64,000 bases of DNA from Rhodospirillaceae bacterium bin65 (GCA_002238725.1 MPMX01000009.1:36793-100792), one strand, 5' to 3'. Shown: positions 53,035 through 62,030, counted from the stretch's first letter. Made by a program: numbers and translations. Notes: generated by a model not told the origin, from the sequence alone.

Positions 53035-53143
53035 CGTGGAATATCCTCCTGTACGGCCCGCCCGGCCCACTTGGCGGGACGGCATGGCCGAAGCCGCCGC
53101 GGCCGCAACCGCCGGCCATGACGATAGCCCAGCCGGCGCCGGG

Positions 53144-53163
53144 TGTCATGAAATGTCATGATC
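53144..53163 (+). repeat. TGTCATG 10-bp-period repeat array, copy e
   Basis: Boxes TGTCATG at 53144 and 53154. The preceding GCGCCGGG is shared with copy f. Confidence 0.75.
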
Positions 53164-53193
53164 CGCCACCGGTGCCCCTGTTCCATACCATCG

Positions 53194-53437
53194 TGCCGCC
53201 CCGGACCCCGATCCGGGGAGCGGAGTCGCCCGATCGGGCCAGTCGCCCCTTCGGCTTCGCTCAGGGCAGGCTCCCGACGCACCCTTCGTTGCCGCCCCGG
53301 ATGGAGCGACCTGCCCCGGACCACGATCCGGGGAGCGGAAGTCCGGGGACCAGAGGCGCCCGGCACGCCTGCCCTGAGCGAAGTCGAAGGGGCTTCGCCT
53401 TGTGGCTCTGGGCCCCGGATCGGGGTCCGGGGCGGCA
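53194..53437. repeat. 244-bp palindromic element with nested inverted repeats
   Basis: Perfect 25-bp terminal inverted repeats begin TGCCGCCCCGGACC and end GGTCCGGGGCGGCA. A second, inner pair of 26-bp inverted repeats (53245-53270 and 53368-53393, CCTGCCCTGAGCGAAG core, one mismatch) is nested inside. No coding sequence is present. Confidence 0.75.
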
Positions 53438-53567
53438 ATGTTGGTGTTATTCGGGCATCGACGAACGCGCGGCCTCTGCAGTTTCCACCGGCTTCCTCTC
53501 GCCGTTGGAGGGAAATCCGGCACTGCATGGTCACATACAATATCCCCATGTCTTTTCCGGCGCCGGG

Positions 53568-53597
53568 TGTCAGGAAATGTCATGATCTGTCATGTTC
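53568..53597 (+). repeat. TGTCATG 10-bp-period repeat array, copy f
   Basis: Boxes TGTCAGG at 53568 and TGTCATG at 53578 and 53588, exactly 10 bp apart. Confidence 0.8.
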
Positions 53598-53886
53598 CGG
53601 GGGCCGGCGGCGGTGGCCGGGAAAGGGAAGCGACCGGGAATCCGGAGCCTGTCCGTTTCGAACAGGACCGTGGCGGCGTGGCGTCCCTCGATACGCCCCG
53701 GATTTTATCCGGGGCTACTCGGGATGAGGGCATTTTGTTGCTTTCTGCTCCCTCACCCTGAGTAGCCGCGAAGCGGCGTATCGAAGGGCCTGCCTCCGTT
53801 GCATCGCCGGTACGGACACACTCTAGTGGCAAATTATCCGAATGCAAGGAAAAAATGCTCGCACCCGGCCCGCCCGCCGGGGGCGT

Positions 53887-55332
53887 TCAGAACTGCCGGA
53901 CGGCCCGCAGTTCGCCGCGGAACCGCTTGTAGCTGGAGAGCTGCGCGTTGGACCTGCGCTCCTCGTAGATCGCGATCAGCTGCGGGCTGAAGCCGCCCAG
54001 GGTGAAGGCGCGGTTCAGCAGCGAGAGCCGGAAGCTCTGCCCCCGGTCCACGCGCCGCGCATCGCCGCGGGTCAGCACCCGCCAGTAGGGGCCGGAGTCG
54101 TAGGTCGTCCGGTAGACGTTGGCCGACGCGCCGACCGTGAAGCCCCAGGGCAGCGCGTAATTCGCCGAGACCTGCACCCACGGGCGCGTGTTGCGCTGGT
54201 GCGCCGCGCGCGGCGCTTCGGCGGAATAACCGGCGTTCGCGCCGACGGAGAGCGTCGGCGTCGCCTGCCAGCTCAGGTTGAGCGACCCCTGCCAGCGCGG
54301 CCCGTTCAGGCCGCCGCTGTCCTCGTAGGTCCGCTGGTGCCAGCTTGCGGTTTCGCGCGCGAACAGGCGCGGGCCGAGGCGCTGAGCGGCCTCCAGGCGC
54401 AGGCCGAGCTCGCTGTATTCGGGCTCGCCGGCGCTCAGGGTCTGGCGTGCGCTGCCGAGCAGGCTGAACTCCCAGGTCCGCCCGGCGAGCCAGCGCGGCC
54501 CGGCATGGCCGGCGAACAGCGTGCGGTCGAAGCGCGAATGGGCGTATTCCTGGCGCCAGAGATCCCCGCCGACGCGCAGGCGCAGCTTCCGGCCCCACAG
54601 GTCGGGCAGCGGATGCTGGTATTCGCCGCCGCCCCAGACCAGCAGGCCGATGCCGGAGGACGGTTGCGAATCCTCGTTGACCCGGAAGGGCAGGACGGTG
54701 CCGAACGCCGGCAGCCAGACGGTATCGGCGTCGGAGGCCGCCCCGACGTTTGTATCCGGCGCCAGGGCGAAGCCGAAATAGGCGCTCCAGCGCTTGCGCG
54801 CCCGGATCGCGCCGAGATAGCGGTTGACGTTCGCCACGACTGCCGGCGGCGGCTTGCCGGCTAGGACCCGCTCGAAATGGCGGCGGGCGAGCGTGTCGTC
54901 CTGCTTGAGGAAGAAGGCGCGGGCCAGTTCGAGGCGTGCGCGCACCAGGCCGGGCCGGATCACCAGCATGCGCCGCAGGGCCGATATGGCGGCGTCGAGG
55001 AAGACCGTGCGGGCCTTGTCGTCGATGCCTTTCCTGCCGGCCGCGGCGATGCCGGCCCGGCCGACCAGGAACAGCAGGGTGAGATCGTTCGGCCGCGCCG
55101 TCACGGCGGGGTGCAGCGCCTCCAGCGCCGCAACCGGCCGTCCGGCCCGGAGCAGCGCCCGCGCCCGTGCCGCGGCCGTTTGCTTCGCTCCCGGTTTGGA
55201 TTGCGCCTTCGGTTCGGCTTTCGTCTGGGCTCCGGTCTGAGCAAGGGCCGGCAGCGGGCCGGCCAAGGCCGCCAAGACCGTCACCAGCATCGCGGCGGCG
55301 AGACGCTGCAGTGCGGGAAGCAGCGCCATCAT
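53887..55332 (-). CDS. Slam-type outer-membrane protein (TPR + DUF560 beta-barrel)
   Basis: 481-residue envelope protein. A signal peptide (AAMLVTVLAALAGPLPALAQ) is followed by an Ala/Lys/Gln linker, a helical TPR-like region (residues about 50-165, with RARLELARAFFLKQDDTLAR) and a C-terminal barrel ending in Phe. The barrel starts with the DUF560 hallmark FGFALAPDTNVGAASD and ends FRGELRAVRQF. Slam proteins move lipoproteins to the cell surface. ATG at 55332 follows AAGGG. A TbpB-like lipoprotein gene lies 660 bp upstream on the same strand, the expected client. A role as a general surface barrel is the alternative. Confidence 0.82.
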   Translation of the reverse strand: MMALLPALQRLAAAMLVTVLAALAGPLPALAQTGAQTKAEPKAQSKPGAKQTAAARARALLRAGRPVAALEALHPAVTARPNDLTLLFLVGRAGIAAAGRKGIDDKARTVFLDAAISALRRMLVIRPGLVRARLELARAFFLKQDDTLARRHFERVLAGKPPPAVVANVNRYLGAIRARKRWSAYFGFALAPDTNVGAASDADTVWLPAFGTVLPFRVNEDSQPSSGIGLLVWGGGEYQHPLPDLWGRKLRLRVGGDLWRQEYAHSRFDRTLFAGHAGPRWLAGRTWEFSLLGSARQTLSAGEPEYSELGLRLEAAQRLGPRLFARETASWHQRTYEDSGGLNGPRWQGSLNLSWQATPTLSVGANAGYSAEAPRAAHQRNTRPWVQVSANYALPWGFTVGASANVYRTTYDSGPYWRVLTRGDARRVDRGQSFRLSLLNRAFTLGGFSPQLIAIYEERRSNAQLSSYKRFRGELRAVRQF

Positions 55333-55345
55333 CCCGTTACCCTTC

Positions 55346-55459
55346 CCGTGCCGCCCCGGCCGACCGGAGGGAGAGCCGGGGACCAGAGTCGCCCGGCACG
55401 ACCGCGCCACACGGCCCTGGTCCCCGGATCTCCGCTTCGCTCCGTCCGGGGCGGCACGG
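55346..55459. repeat. 114-bp inverted-repeat element
   Basis: Terminal inverted repeats CCGTGCCGCCCCGG and CCGGGGCGGCACGG match perfectly; the inner parts match imperfectly. The TGCCGCCCCGG core is shared with the element at 53194-53437, so both belong to one repeat family. Confidence 0.65.
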
Positions 55460-55505
55460 CAGGTATTCTGGCAATGAAAAAACCGGGCGTTTGGGCCGTA
55501 GTGGT

Positions 55506-55721
55506 GGTTTGAAACCCTCCCCTACAGAGCCGGCCACGACAGGCGCGGCCTGCGCCGGACCGCGGGGAGCGGGGGTCCGGGGGTGCCGGCCCCCGGTTGC
55601 GGGCCGGCGTCGGACCCCGGCCCTCCCTGCGAGGAACCGGTTCCCCTCCCCCGGGGGGAGAGGAATTCGGGCAGTGGCGCAACGATTGCGATGGATCTCC
55701 GGTAGGGGAGGGTTTCAAACC
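55506..55721. repeat. 216-bp inverted-repeat element
   Basis: Perfect 20-bp terminal inverted repeats (GGTTTGAAACCCTCCCCTAC and its complement). The right end continues into a nearly perfect GGGGAGGGTTTCAAACCC hairpin. No gene inside. Confidence 0.75.
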
Positions 55722-55920
55722 CTCCCCACCGGCAACGCCACGAATGTCGAGGCGCGGGGAGCGGGAGCCCGGAAACGCCGGCCCTGCCTCGCGGGCGATC
55801 GGAGCGAGGCTGTGGCGAAGGCAGGAAACGGCCTGCGGCCGCCCGGCGCGGACCGGCGCGGCCGGGACGGGCCCGGTTGCGGTTGATTGCATGGGGGGAG
55901 ATCCCGGGAGCGGATCGGCC

Positions 55921-55955
55921 GGAAAAAAGAAGGGCGGCGGGAGGCCGCCGCCCTT
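55921..55955 (-). terminator. Rho-independent terminator of the lipoprotein gene
   Basis: On the minus strand a perfect 11-bp stem (AAGGGCGGCGG / CCGCCGCCCTT) with a 4-base loop is followed by CTTTTTTCC. It lies 37 bp beyond the lipoprotein stop and separates that gene from the Slam-type gene. Confidence 0.88.
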
Positions 55956-55991
55956 CAGCACATACTGGGGTTACGCACCCCTTTGGGGTTG

Positions 55992-57608
55992 CTACTCGCC
56001 CACCCGGGTCGTGTAGGCGCCGGCCGCAGCCCCGCCGTCGTTGAAGTTGGCGTTGAACCGGCCGAAGAAGCCCGTGGGCCGATGGTTCACCTCGGGGTTG
56101 TCACCCTCGGCGGGCGTTACCGCCGGACCGTAGCCCTGCGCCGTCCACTGGCCGGCCGCGGCGCCGCCGTAGGCAATGCCGTTGCCGTTGAGAGCGCCGG
56201 CTTCAGTCAGTCCGGTCTCGTTAAGCATCACGCGCCAGTTCGGATCTGCCACGCCGCCGGTGAAGCCGGAAATGTGGCCGCTGAGATTTGAGTTCGCAAT
56301 CCCGTCCCCGAACGTCGCCGTCAGGTTGACTTTCGCGGCGAACTCACCGGACGCCTTGTTACGCACTGCGATGCCTACCGCCGAGCCGGAATAGCGGGCC
56401 GTGACATCCGCGGTCGCGTCGGTGCCTCGGATGAGATTCAGGCCGGCCGTGTTGCCGGTCGTCCTCGCGAACGTTGTGACGCCGTTGGCGCTGACACTGC
56501 CATTGGCTTCGTAGCTAAGCCAGTAGCCGTACCGGACGTACATGGTCGCCACCGAGTACGAACCTCCTTCGCCTGCAACGTAGAGTTCCGCCGGCGAAGT
56601 CGGGGTGAAATACCAGCTGCCGACCAGCGTGCCGTCCGCGCCAACCATACAATCGCTGCCGAGGCAGTAGGCCGTGCCCGGAATGCCATTAAAGGAACTG
56701 GTCGCCGCCTGATGGCCGTCGGCATAGGTTGCGCCGCCGCCTTCCCCGCCGGTAGCGGTTAATGCGGAATTCACGTCCGCGGCTGTCATGCCGGCGATTG
56801 AACCGATCATCACAGTTGCTCTGTCGGTGCCGAGCGGCGCTGTTTTCAGATTGGCTTCGCCGACGACCTGAGCCCACGTCATGGCCCCGATAACGGCCGA
56901 GTCATTCATCTCGACGGCATCCGCACCATTCGCGGCGTTTGCTGACCCGTCGTTTATCGTTCCGCCTAATGCCGCTCTGACCTGATCAGCCACGGCCTCG
57001 CCGGCATTGGCAGCGGTCATCGCCGGATCCGGCGCCGGGTCGTCCCCTGCAGGGTTCTCGACTGCAGCGACGGCCTCGCCGAGCGTATTTACGCTGCCGT
57101 CGTCCGTTGCCGCCTCGTCGATATGCGCCTGAGCGGCCGTCTTGATGCCCTGGGCCTCTGCGATGGCGGCGTCGAGCAACCCAATCACGGCCGCTTTCTC
57201 GGTGGCGTCTTCGATGTCCTCGGCCTCCATCTTGGCCGCATTGGCCTCCTTGATGACCTCGTCGGCATCCATGATCGCCTGGTGGATCGCCGCGTTGGCA
57301 TCCACCACGGCCTGGGCATTGGCCATAGCCATCGCGGAATCGCCCTTGACCGATTCGGCCGTGAGCTTGCCGGCGCTTTCGATCGCGCTCGCTCGCGCCG
57401 CGCCGACGTCGACATCGTCCAGCCGGCCGTCCAGTTCGACAGCCGTCTCAAGCGGGGTCGCCGGTGGCGCCGTCGTGCCGCCGCCGCCCGTCGGCGCCAT
57501 CGTGCCGCCGCCGCCCGTCGACGCCGTCGTGCCGCCGCCTCCGCCGCACGCAGCAAGGCCGAAAGCCGCCAACAGGCAGACACCAGCCAGTGTAAGTCGT
57601 GATTTCAT
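55992..57608 (-). CDS. Surface lipoprotein with TbpB-like C-terminal barrel; probable Slam client
   Basis: 538-residue lipoprotein. The signal peptide ends in the lipobox LAAC (Cys21). A Gly-rich tether (GGGGTT and TGGGGT repeats) follows, then an Ala-rich helical region (residues about 75-190, VVDANAAIHQAIMDADEVIK), and then beta-rich C-terminal domains. The last part, TGFFGRFNANFNDGGAAAGA, matches the end of transferrin-binding-protein-like barrels that bind iron proteins or other ligands. With the Slam-type gene next on the same strand, export to the cell surface is likely. ATG at 57608 follows GGAGAAGA. Ligand and role are unknown. Confidence 0.78.
   Translation of the reverse strand: MKSRLTLAGVCLLAAFGLAACGGGGGTTASTGGGGTMAPTGGGGTTAPPATPLETAVELDGRLDDVDVGAARASAIESAGKLTAESVKGDSAMAMANAQAVVDANAAIHQAIMDADEVIKEANAAKMEAEDIEDATEKAAVIGLLDAAIAEAQGIKTAAQAHIDEAATDDGSVNTLGEAVAAVENPAGDDPAPDPAMTAANAGEAVADQVRAALGGTINDGSANAANGADAVEMNDSAVIGAMTWAQVVGEANLKTAPLGTDRATVMIGSIAGMTAADVNSALTATGGEGGGATYADGHQAATSSFNGIPGTAYCLGSDCMVGADGTLVGSWYFTPTSPAELYVAGEGGSYSVATMYVRYGYWLSYEANGSVSANGVTTFARTTGNTAGLNLIRGTDATADVTARYSGSAVGIAVRNKASGEFAAKVNLTATFGDGIANSNLSGHISGFTGGVADPNWRVMLNETGLTEAGALNGNGIAYGGAAAGQWTAQGYGPAVTPAEGDNPEVNHRPTGFFGRFNANFNDGGAAAGAYTTRVGE
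57475..57528 (-). repeat. 27-bp tandem repeats coding the lipoprotein Gly-rich tether
   Basis: Two units of 27 bp with two mismatches, plus a partial third, encode TGGGGTxAP/S repeats just after the lipid anchor. Copy-number change would keep the frame. Confidence 0.85.
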
Positions 57609-58079
57609 GGTTTCTTCTCCCGTAGGTGTACGCAACCCACCCCGGCTGGCGCCGGGCCTTGCGTACATCACGAGAGAATTTGTGAGTCCCGCCTGTTCGC
57701 CACGGTGCCGGGGGCGACCCAACACACATGAAGCGGCTATTGTATTCAGCGGGAGGCCCGGCATTCGGGGCCCCTCTCGTTATGTACGCACGGAGAGAAT
57801 TGACCGAGAACGCCGCTATAGTCAACAAACAATTTTTCGGGCGTTTGACGTGTTCCAGGGCGATTGCAGGCGCCCCGCCTGTTCCATGCGGGCCGGGGAA
57901 GCGGGCGCGCAAGGCCGGGCTTTGCCGGCGGACGGGCCCATGGGCCTGCCGCCCCGCCGCGCCCGTCCGGCCTTTCGGCCCGTGCGGCGAAGTGTTCGCG
58001 CGGGCGGGCCGGAAGCGCAGCCGTCCGGGCGCCGGCCGGCCGCTGGGGGAACGCTCTCCCGCCCGGCTACCCGGCCCGG
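57609..58079. promoter_or_regulatory. Upstream region of the lipoprotein gene with TGTACGCA boxes
   Basis: 471 bp between the lipoprotein start and the HyuB end. Three related boxes are present: TGTACGCAA (57627-57635), its inverted copy TTGCGTACA (57659-57667), which pairs perfectly over 9 bp, and TGTACGCA (57783-57790). GAGAGAATT follows two of them (57674 and 57793). They probably are operator sites for an unknown regulator. A leftward promoter is expected near 57790-57830 (TTGACT on the minus strand at 57819-57824). No gene is supported here; 57850-58079 is GC-rich and featureless. Confidence 0.45.
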
Positions 58080-59936
58080 CTACCCGGCCTGTCCGCCCCG
58101 CCGGGCCTGCCGCGCGTCCGCGGTCGCCGCCGCGTCGACGGCCAGGCCCCCGGCGATGGCCCCGGCCATGGCCCCGGTTTTCGCCCCGGTATTTGCCCCG
58201 GTTATCGCGACCCCGTAGTCGCGCCGCGCGGTCTCGGCCGAGATCAGCCCGTCGCGCACGTCCTCCAGCACCAGCGCCGGATCGCGCGCCATCGGATCGC
58301 CATAGCCGCCGCCGCAGGGCCCGGTCATGACGATGCGGTCGCCCGCCCTGGCGGTCATGTTGGGCAGCTTCGACGGCAGGTCGAGGCTGGCGCCGTCCCT
58401 GCGCCGGAAGGTCAGGCCGGCCGTCCGGCCGTCGCTGCCGCCGGCGAAGCCCCACGGCGCGTATTTGTGGCCTTCGCCCTCAACCGATACCCCGCCGTCC
58501 TCGAGATATTCGACCTCGCGGATCGAGCCGATGCCGCCGCGCCAGCGGCCCGGCGGGCAGGCGTCGTCGCGCAGTTCGTAGCGGTGGACCCTGAGCGGCA
58601 GGTGCGATTCGACATCCTCGATCGGGTTGTTGCGGGTGTTGGCATAGAGGGTGTCGACCGCGTCCATGCCGTCCTTGCCGTAGCGCCCGCCATAGCAGCC
58701 CTCGTGGATCTCCATGTGGACCCAGTGGGTCTCGTCGCGGATGCCGCTGAACGCGACGACGTGCAGGTTGCCGACGCCGGCGCTGACCTGGCGCGGCACC
58801 GCCTGGGCGAGCGCCTTCATCAGCGTGTCCGCCGCCTGGTTGCCGGTGCAGAAACGGGCGATGGTCGGCGCCGGGAAGACCGGATTGACCAGCGTGCCGG
58901 CCGGGGCGACGATTTCGATCGGGCGGGTCAGGCCGCTGTTCTGCGGAATATGGCCGTGGACCGCGGAATCGAGCAGGATCGAGCGGATCGTCAGCCAGAC
59001 GGCGCAGTCGGTCGTGCCCTTGAGCGGCATGTTGATGGGCCGGTCCGGGACCTGGGCCGCCGTGCCGGTGAAATCGACCGTGATGTCGCTGCCCTCGACC
59101 GTGACCGCGACCTCGATCGGCAGGTCGCCGCGGCTCGGATCGTCGTCGTCGAGAAAACCGTCGATGAAGGTCCGGGCCCGGTAGACGCCGTCGGGCAGGG
59201 CGTCGATCGCCATGCGCATGACCCGCTCGGAATGGTCCATCAGCGCGTCGCAGGCCGCTTCGACCGTATCCAGCCCGTGACTGCCGATCAGCTCGACGAA
59301 GCGCTCGGCGCCGATGCGCGCGGCGGCGATCTGGGCCTCCATGTCGCCGACCACCAGGTCGGAGGCGCGGATATTGTCGCGCAGCATCTGCCACAGCGGC
59401 CCGTTCAGCGCGCCGCGGTCGTAAACCTTGAGCGCCTTGAACTGCAGGCCTTCGGCGTAGGCGTCCATGGCGTCGACGATGCCGCAGCTGCCCGGGCTGA
59501 GCGCGCCGATATCCAGGTGATGGGCCGTGGTCACGGAAAACCCGACCAGCCCGCGTTCATGGAACACGGGGATGCAGAAGGCGACGTCGGGGCCGTGGGA
59601 GGCGCCGTGATAGGCCGAGTTGTGAATGATCACGTCGCCGGCTTCGAAGCTGTCGCCGCGCTCCGCGAAGATCTGCTGGATGCCCTGGACGTAGCCCGGG
59701 ATCGGCCCCGATTGCAGGGGCGTGCTCTGCGGCGTCTCGCACAGCTGGCGGCCCTGGGGGTCGATCAGCGCGGCGCCGAAATCCTCGGATTCGCGGATGA
59801 TGCTGGAATAGGACATGCGCATCAGCTTGTGTCCCATCTCGACCGCGATGTTTTCCAGCCCGCCCTGGATCACGCTGGCGGTGACCGGGTCGATCCGCCG
59901 GACGTTATGAAGGCTGGCGGGGAGGGGATCGGCCAT
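58080..59936 (-). CDS. hyuB: Hydantoinase B/oxoprolinase-family subunit
   Basis: 618-residue HyuB-type subunit, partner of HyuA in ATP-dependent hydrolysis of N-methylhydantoin, 5-oxoproline or similar cyclic amides; related to acetone carboxylase beta. Landmarks are DPVTASVIQGGLENIAVEMG, SYSSIIRESEDFGAALID, GDVIIHNSAYHGASHGPDVA, NMPLKGTTDCAVWLTIRS and GGGYGDPMARDPALVLEDVR. The last 45 residues form a low-complexity Gly/Ala tail (TGANTGAKTGAMAGAIAGG) coded by short GC-rich repeats. ATG at 59936 follows a 3-bp gap from hyuA. Confidence 0.93.
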   Translation of the reverse strand: MADPLPASLHNVRRIDPVTASVIQGGLENIAVEMGHKLMRMSYSSIIRESEDFGAALIDPQGRQLCETPQSTPLQSGPIPGYVQGIQQIFAERGDSFEAGDVIIHNSAYHGASHGPDVAFCIPVFHERGLVGFSVTTAHHLDIGALSPGSCGIVDAMDAYAEGLQFKALKVYDRGALNGPLWQMLRDNIRASDLVVGDMEAQIAAARIGAERFVELIGSHGLDTVEAACDALMDHSERVMRMAIDALPDGVYRARTFIDGFLDDDDPSRGDLPIEVAVTVEGSDITVDFTGTAAQVPDRPINMPLKGTTDCAVWLTIRSILLDSAVHGHIPQNSGLTRPIEIVAPAGTLVNPVFPAPTIARFCTGNQAADTLMKALAQAVPRQVSAGVGNLHVVAFSGIRDETHWVHMEIHEGCYGGRYGKDGMDAVDTLYANTRNNPIEDVESHLPLRVHRYELRDDACPPGRWRGGIGSIREVEYLEDGGVSVEGEGHKYAPWGFAGGSDGRTAGLTFRRRDGASLDLPSKLPNMTARAGDRIVMTGPCGGGYGDPMARDPALVLEDVRDGLISAETARRDYGVAITGANTGAKTGAMAGAIAGGLAVDAAATADARQARRGGQAG

Positions 59937-59939
59937 CGC

Positions 59940-62030
59940 TTACGCTCCGTGGCTCAGGATCAGGTTGCGGTTGCTCTCGGCGGCCGCGGTCCAGCCCGGC
60001 GGCACCACCGTGGTCGTGTCGCGCTGCACCACCACCGCCGGCCCCGCGAACGGCCGGCCGGCCGGGATCGCATCGCGCCGATAATAGGGCGTGTCGAAAG
60101 CGGCGAGGCCGCCGCCGACCCGGAAACTGCATGAGCCGGTGCGCAGCCGGGCGGCGTCCAGTTCGCCGGCGCCGAGCGGCGGCGGCGGCCCGATCTTGGG
60201 CATGACCGCGGCGCCGGTGAGGCGGATGTTGACGATCTCGACCGGGCTGTCGGCGAAGACGTGGCCGTATTCGGTGCGGTGCTGGCGCTCGAACGCCTGC
60301 CACACGCCCGCCAGCGCGGCCTCGTCGATCGGCCCGTCGGGGAACGCGACCCGGAGCTCATAGCCCTGGCCGACATAGCGCAGGTCGCCGGCGCGGACCA
60401 GGCCGACCCGGCCGCGCTCGAAGCCGTCGGCGGCGAACTGGGCGGTCAGCGCGTTTTCGAGCCAGGCAAAGTCGGCGTTCAGCTTCGCGGCGTCGACCGA
60501 GTCGCTGGTCTGGAATGCCGTCTTCACGGCATCGTATTTGAGGTCGGTGGTGAGCAGCCCGGCGGCCGAGGTGATGCCGGGATGCGGCGGCACGACGACC
60601 CTGGGGATATCGAGCATGGCGGCGACCTCGGCGGCGTGGAGCGGGCCGGCGCCGCCCAGGGCGACCAGCGAAAAGCCGCGCGGATCGAGGCCCTTCTGCA
60701 CGGTCTGCATCCGGATGGCGTTGGCCATATTGCTGTTGAGGATCGTGACCACGCCCTCGGCCGCTTCCGGTTCGTCGAGCCGGACCTGTTCGGCAAGCCG
60801 GCGGATGACGCGCCGGGCGGCATCGACGTCGAGGGTCATCTCGCCGCCCAGGAAATTGGCCGGATCGAGCCGGCCGAGCACCAGGTTGGCGTCGGTCACG
60901 GTCGGCCGGTCGCCGCCCAGCCCGTAGGCCGCCGGCCCGGGGCGCGAACCGGCGCTCTGGGGCCCCACCCGGTAGGCGCCGCCGCGGTCGACATGGGCGA
61001 TGCTGCCGCCGCCGGCGCCGATGGTGGCGATGTCGAGCATCGGCACCAGCACCGGGTAGCCGCCGATCCAGGTGTCTCGCGCGGTCGCCTCGCTGACCCG
61101 GCCGTCGACGACGATGCCGATATCGGCGCTGGTGCCGCCGACGTCGAAGGTGATCAGCCGCCCGCCTGCGTCCGCCGCGGCGGCCCACTGGCCGCCCAGC
61201 ACGCCCGCCGCCGGCCCCGACAGCAGCGTCAGGACCGGCCGTTCGGCGATCGTGGCGGCGGTGGCGATGCCGCCGTTGGAGCCCATGATGTGAAGGTCGG
61301 CGCGGCAGTCCGCCTGCTCGAGCCCGGCGGCAAAGTTCCGGACATAGTTCCGCACCCTGGGGCCGATAAAGGCGTTCATGGCCGCCGTGGTGAAGCGCTC
61401 GAACTCGCGGAACTGGGGCGCCACGGCCGCCGAGGCGGTGACGAACGCTTCGGGATACTCCTCGAGCACGATCTCGCGGGCGCGCTCTTCGTGGCGCGGA
61501 TCGATGTAGGAAAACAGGAAGCACACGCAGATCGCCTCGATCCCCCGGGCCTTGAAGGCGCGCGCGGCCTCGCGCACCGCGTTCTCGTCCAGGGGCTCCA
61601 GCACCTCGCCATGCGGCGGCGCCAGGCGCTCGCGCACCGCGACGCGGTCGCGCCGGCGCACCAGCGGCCGGTCCTGCCAGGGAATGTCCTGCATGATCGA
61701 ATAGTTTTCCGGGCGCTGGTGGCGGCCGATATGCAGGATGTCGCGATAGCCGCGGCTGGTGATCATGCCGGTCTCGGCGCCGTCATTTTCGAGCACGGCG
61801 TTGGTCGCGATGGTGGTGCCGTGGAAGACGTAGTCGATCGCTTCAGGGTCGAGGTCGTGGCGCGCACACAGGTCGCGCAGGCCCGCGATCGCGCCGACCG
61901 AGGGATCGGCCGGCGTGGTCGGCACCTTATGAATCAGGGTGACGTTCCGGTCGGTGTCGGTGAAGACCAGATCGGTAAAGGTGCCGCCAACATCGATACC
62001 TACACGATAGACGGGCTCCTTGTCAGTCAT
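59940..62030 (-). CDS. hyuA: Hydantoinase A/oxoprolinase-family subunit
   Basis: 696-residue HyuA-type subunit. N-terminal ATPase motifs (VGIDVGGTFTDLVF, FHGTTIATNAVLE) and later TFDVGGTSADIGIV, LLSGPAAGVLGGQW and IGAGGGSIAHVD are all present. It phosphorylates or activates the cyclic amide in an ATP-dependent step with HyuB. Start ATG at 62030 has no clear Shine-Dalgarno; an extended -10 (TGGTATATA) lies 8-13 bp upstream, so a leaderless transcript is possible. Confidence 0.93.
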   Translation of the reverse strand: MTDKEPVYRVGIDVGGTFTDLVFTDTDRNVTLIHKVPTTPADPSVGAIAGLRDLCARHDLDPEAIDYVFHGTTIATNAVLENDGAETGMITSRGYRDILHIGRHQRPENYSIMQDIPWQDRPLVRRRDRVAVRERLAPPHGEVLEPLDENAVREAARAFKARGIEAICVCFLFSYIDPRHEERAREIVLEEYPEAFVTASAAVAPQFREFERFTTAAMNAFIGPRVRNYVRNFAAGLEQADCRADLHIMGSNGGIATAATIAERPVLTLLSGPAAGVLGGQWAAAADAGGRLITFDVGGTSADIGIVVDGRVSEATARDTWIGGYPVLVPMLDIATIGAGGGSIAHVDRGGAYRVGPQSAGSRPGPAAYGLGGDRPTVTDANLVLGRLDPANFLGGEMTLDVDAARRVIRRLAEQVRLDEPEAAEGVVTILNSNMANAIRMQTVQKGLDPRGFSLVALGGAGPLHAAEVAAMLDIPRVVVPPHPGITSAAGLLTTDLKYDAVKTAFQTSDSVDAAKLNADFAWLENALTAQFAADGFERGRVGLVRAGDLRYVGQGYELRVAFPDGPIDEAALAGVWQAFERQHRTEYGHVFADSPVEIVNIRLTGAAVMPKIGPPPPLGAGELDAARLRTGSCSFRVGGGLAAFDTPYYRRDAIPAGRPFAGPAVVVQRDTTTVVPPGWTAAAESNRNLILSHGA

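Larger units (their letters stand above)
53035..53886. other. Repeat-rich intergenic region
   Basis: 852 bp without a supported gene. It contains two TGTCATG arrays flanking a 244-bp inverted-repeat element. Other parts, including 53600-53886, hold GC-rich sequence and a C/T tract (53750-53765), but nothing I can name. Open frames reading MTFHD- or MTFPD- on the minus strand arise from the TGTCATG repeats. Confidence 0.6.

Noticed and set aside
53146..53583. Minus-strand open frames starting MTFPD or MTFHD near the TGTCATG arrays
   Set aside because: The common start comes from the repeat itself (complement of TGTCATGAAATG), not from related genes; the rest is unrelated.
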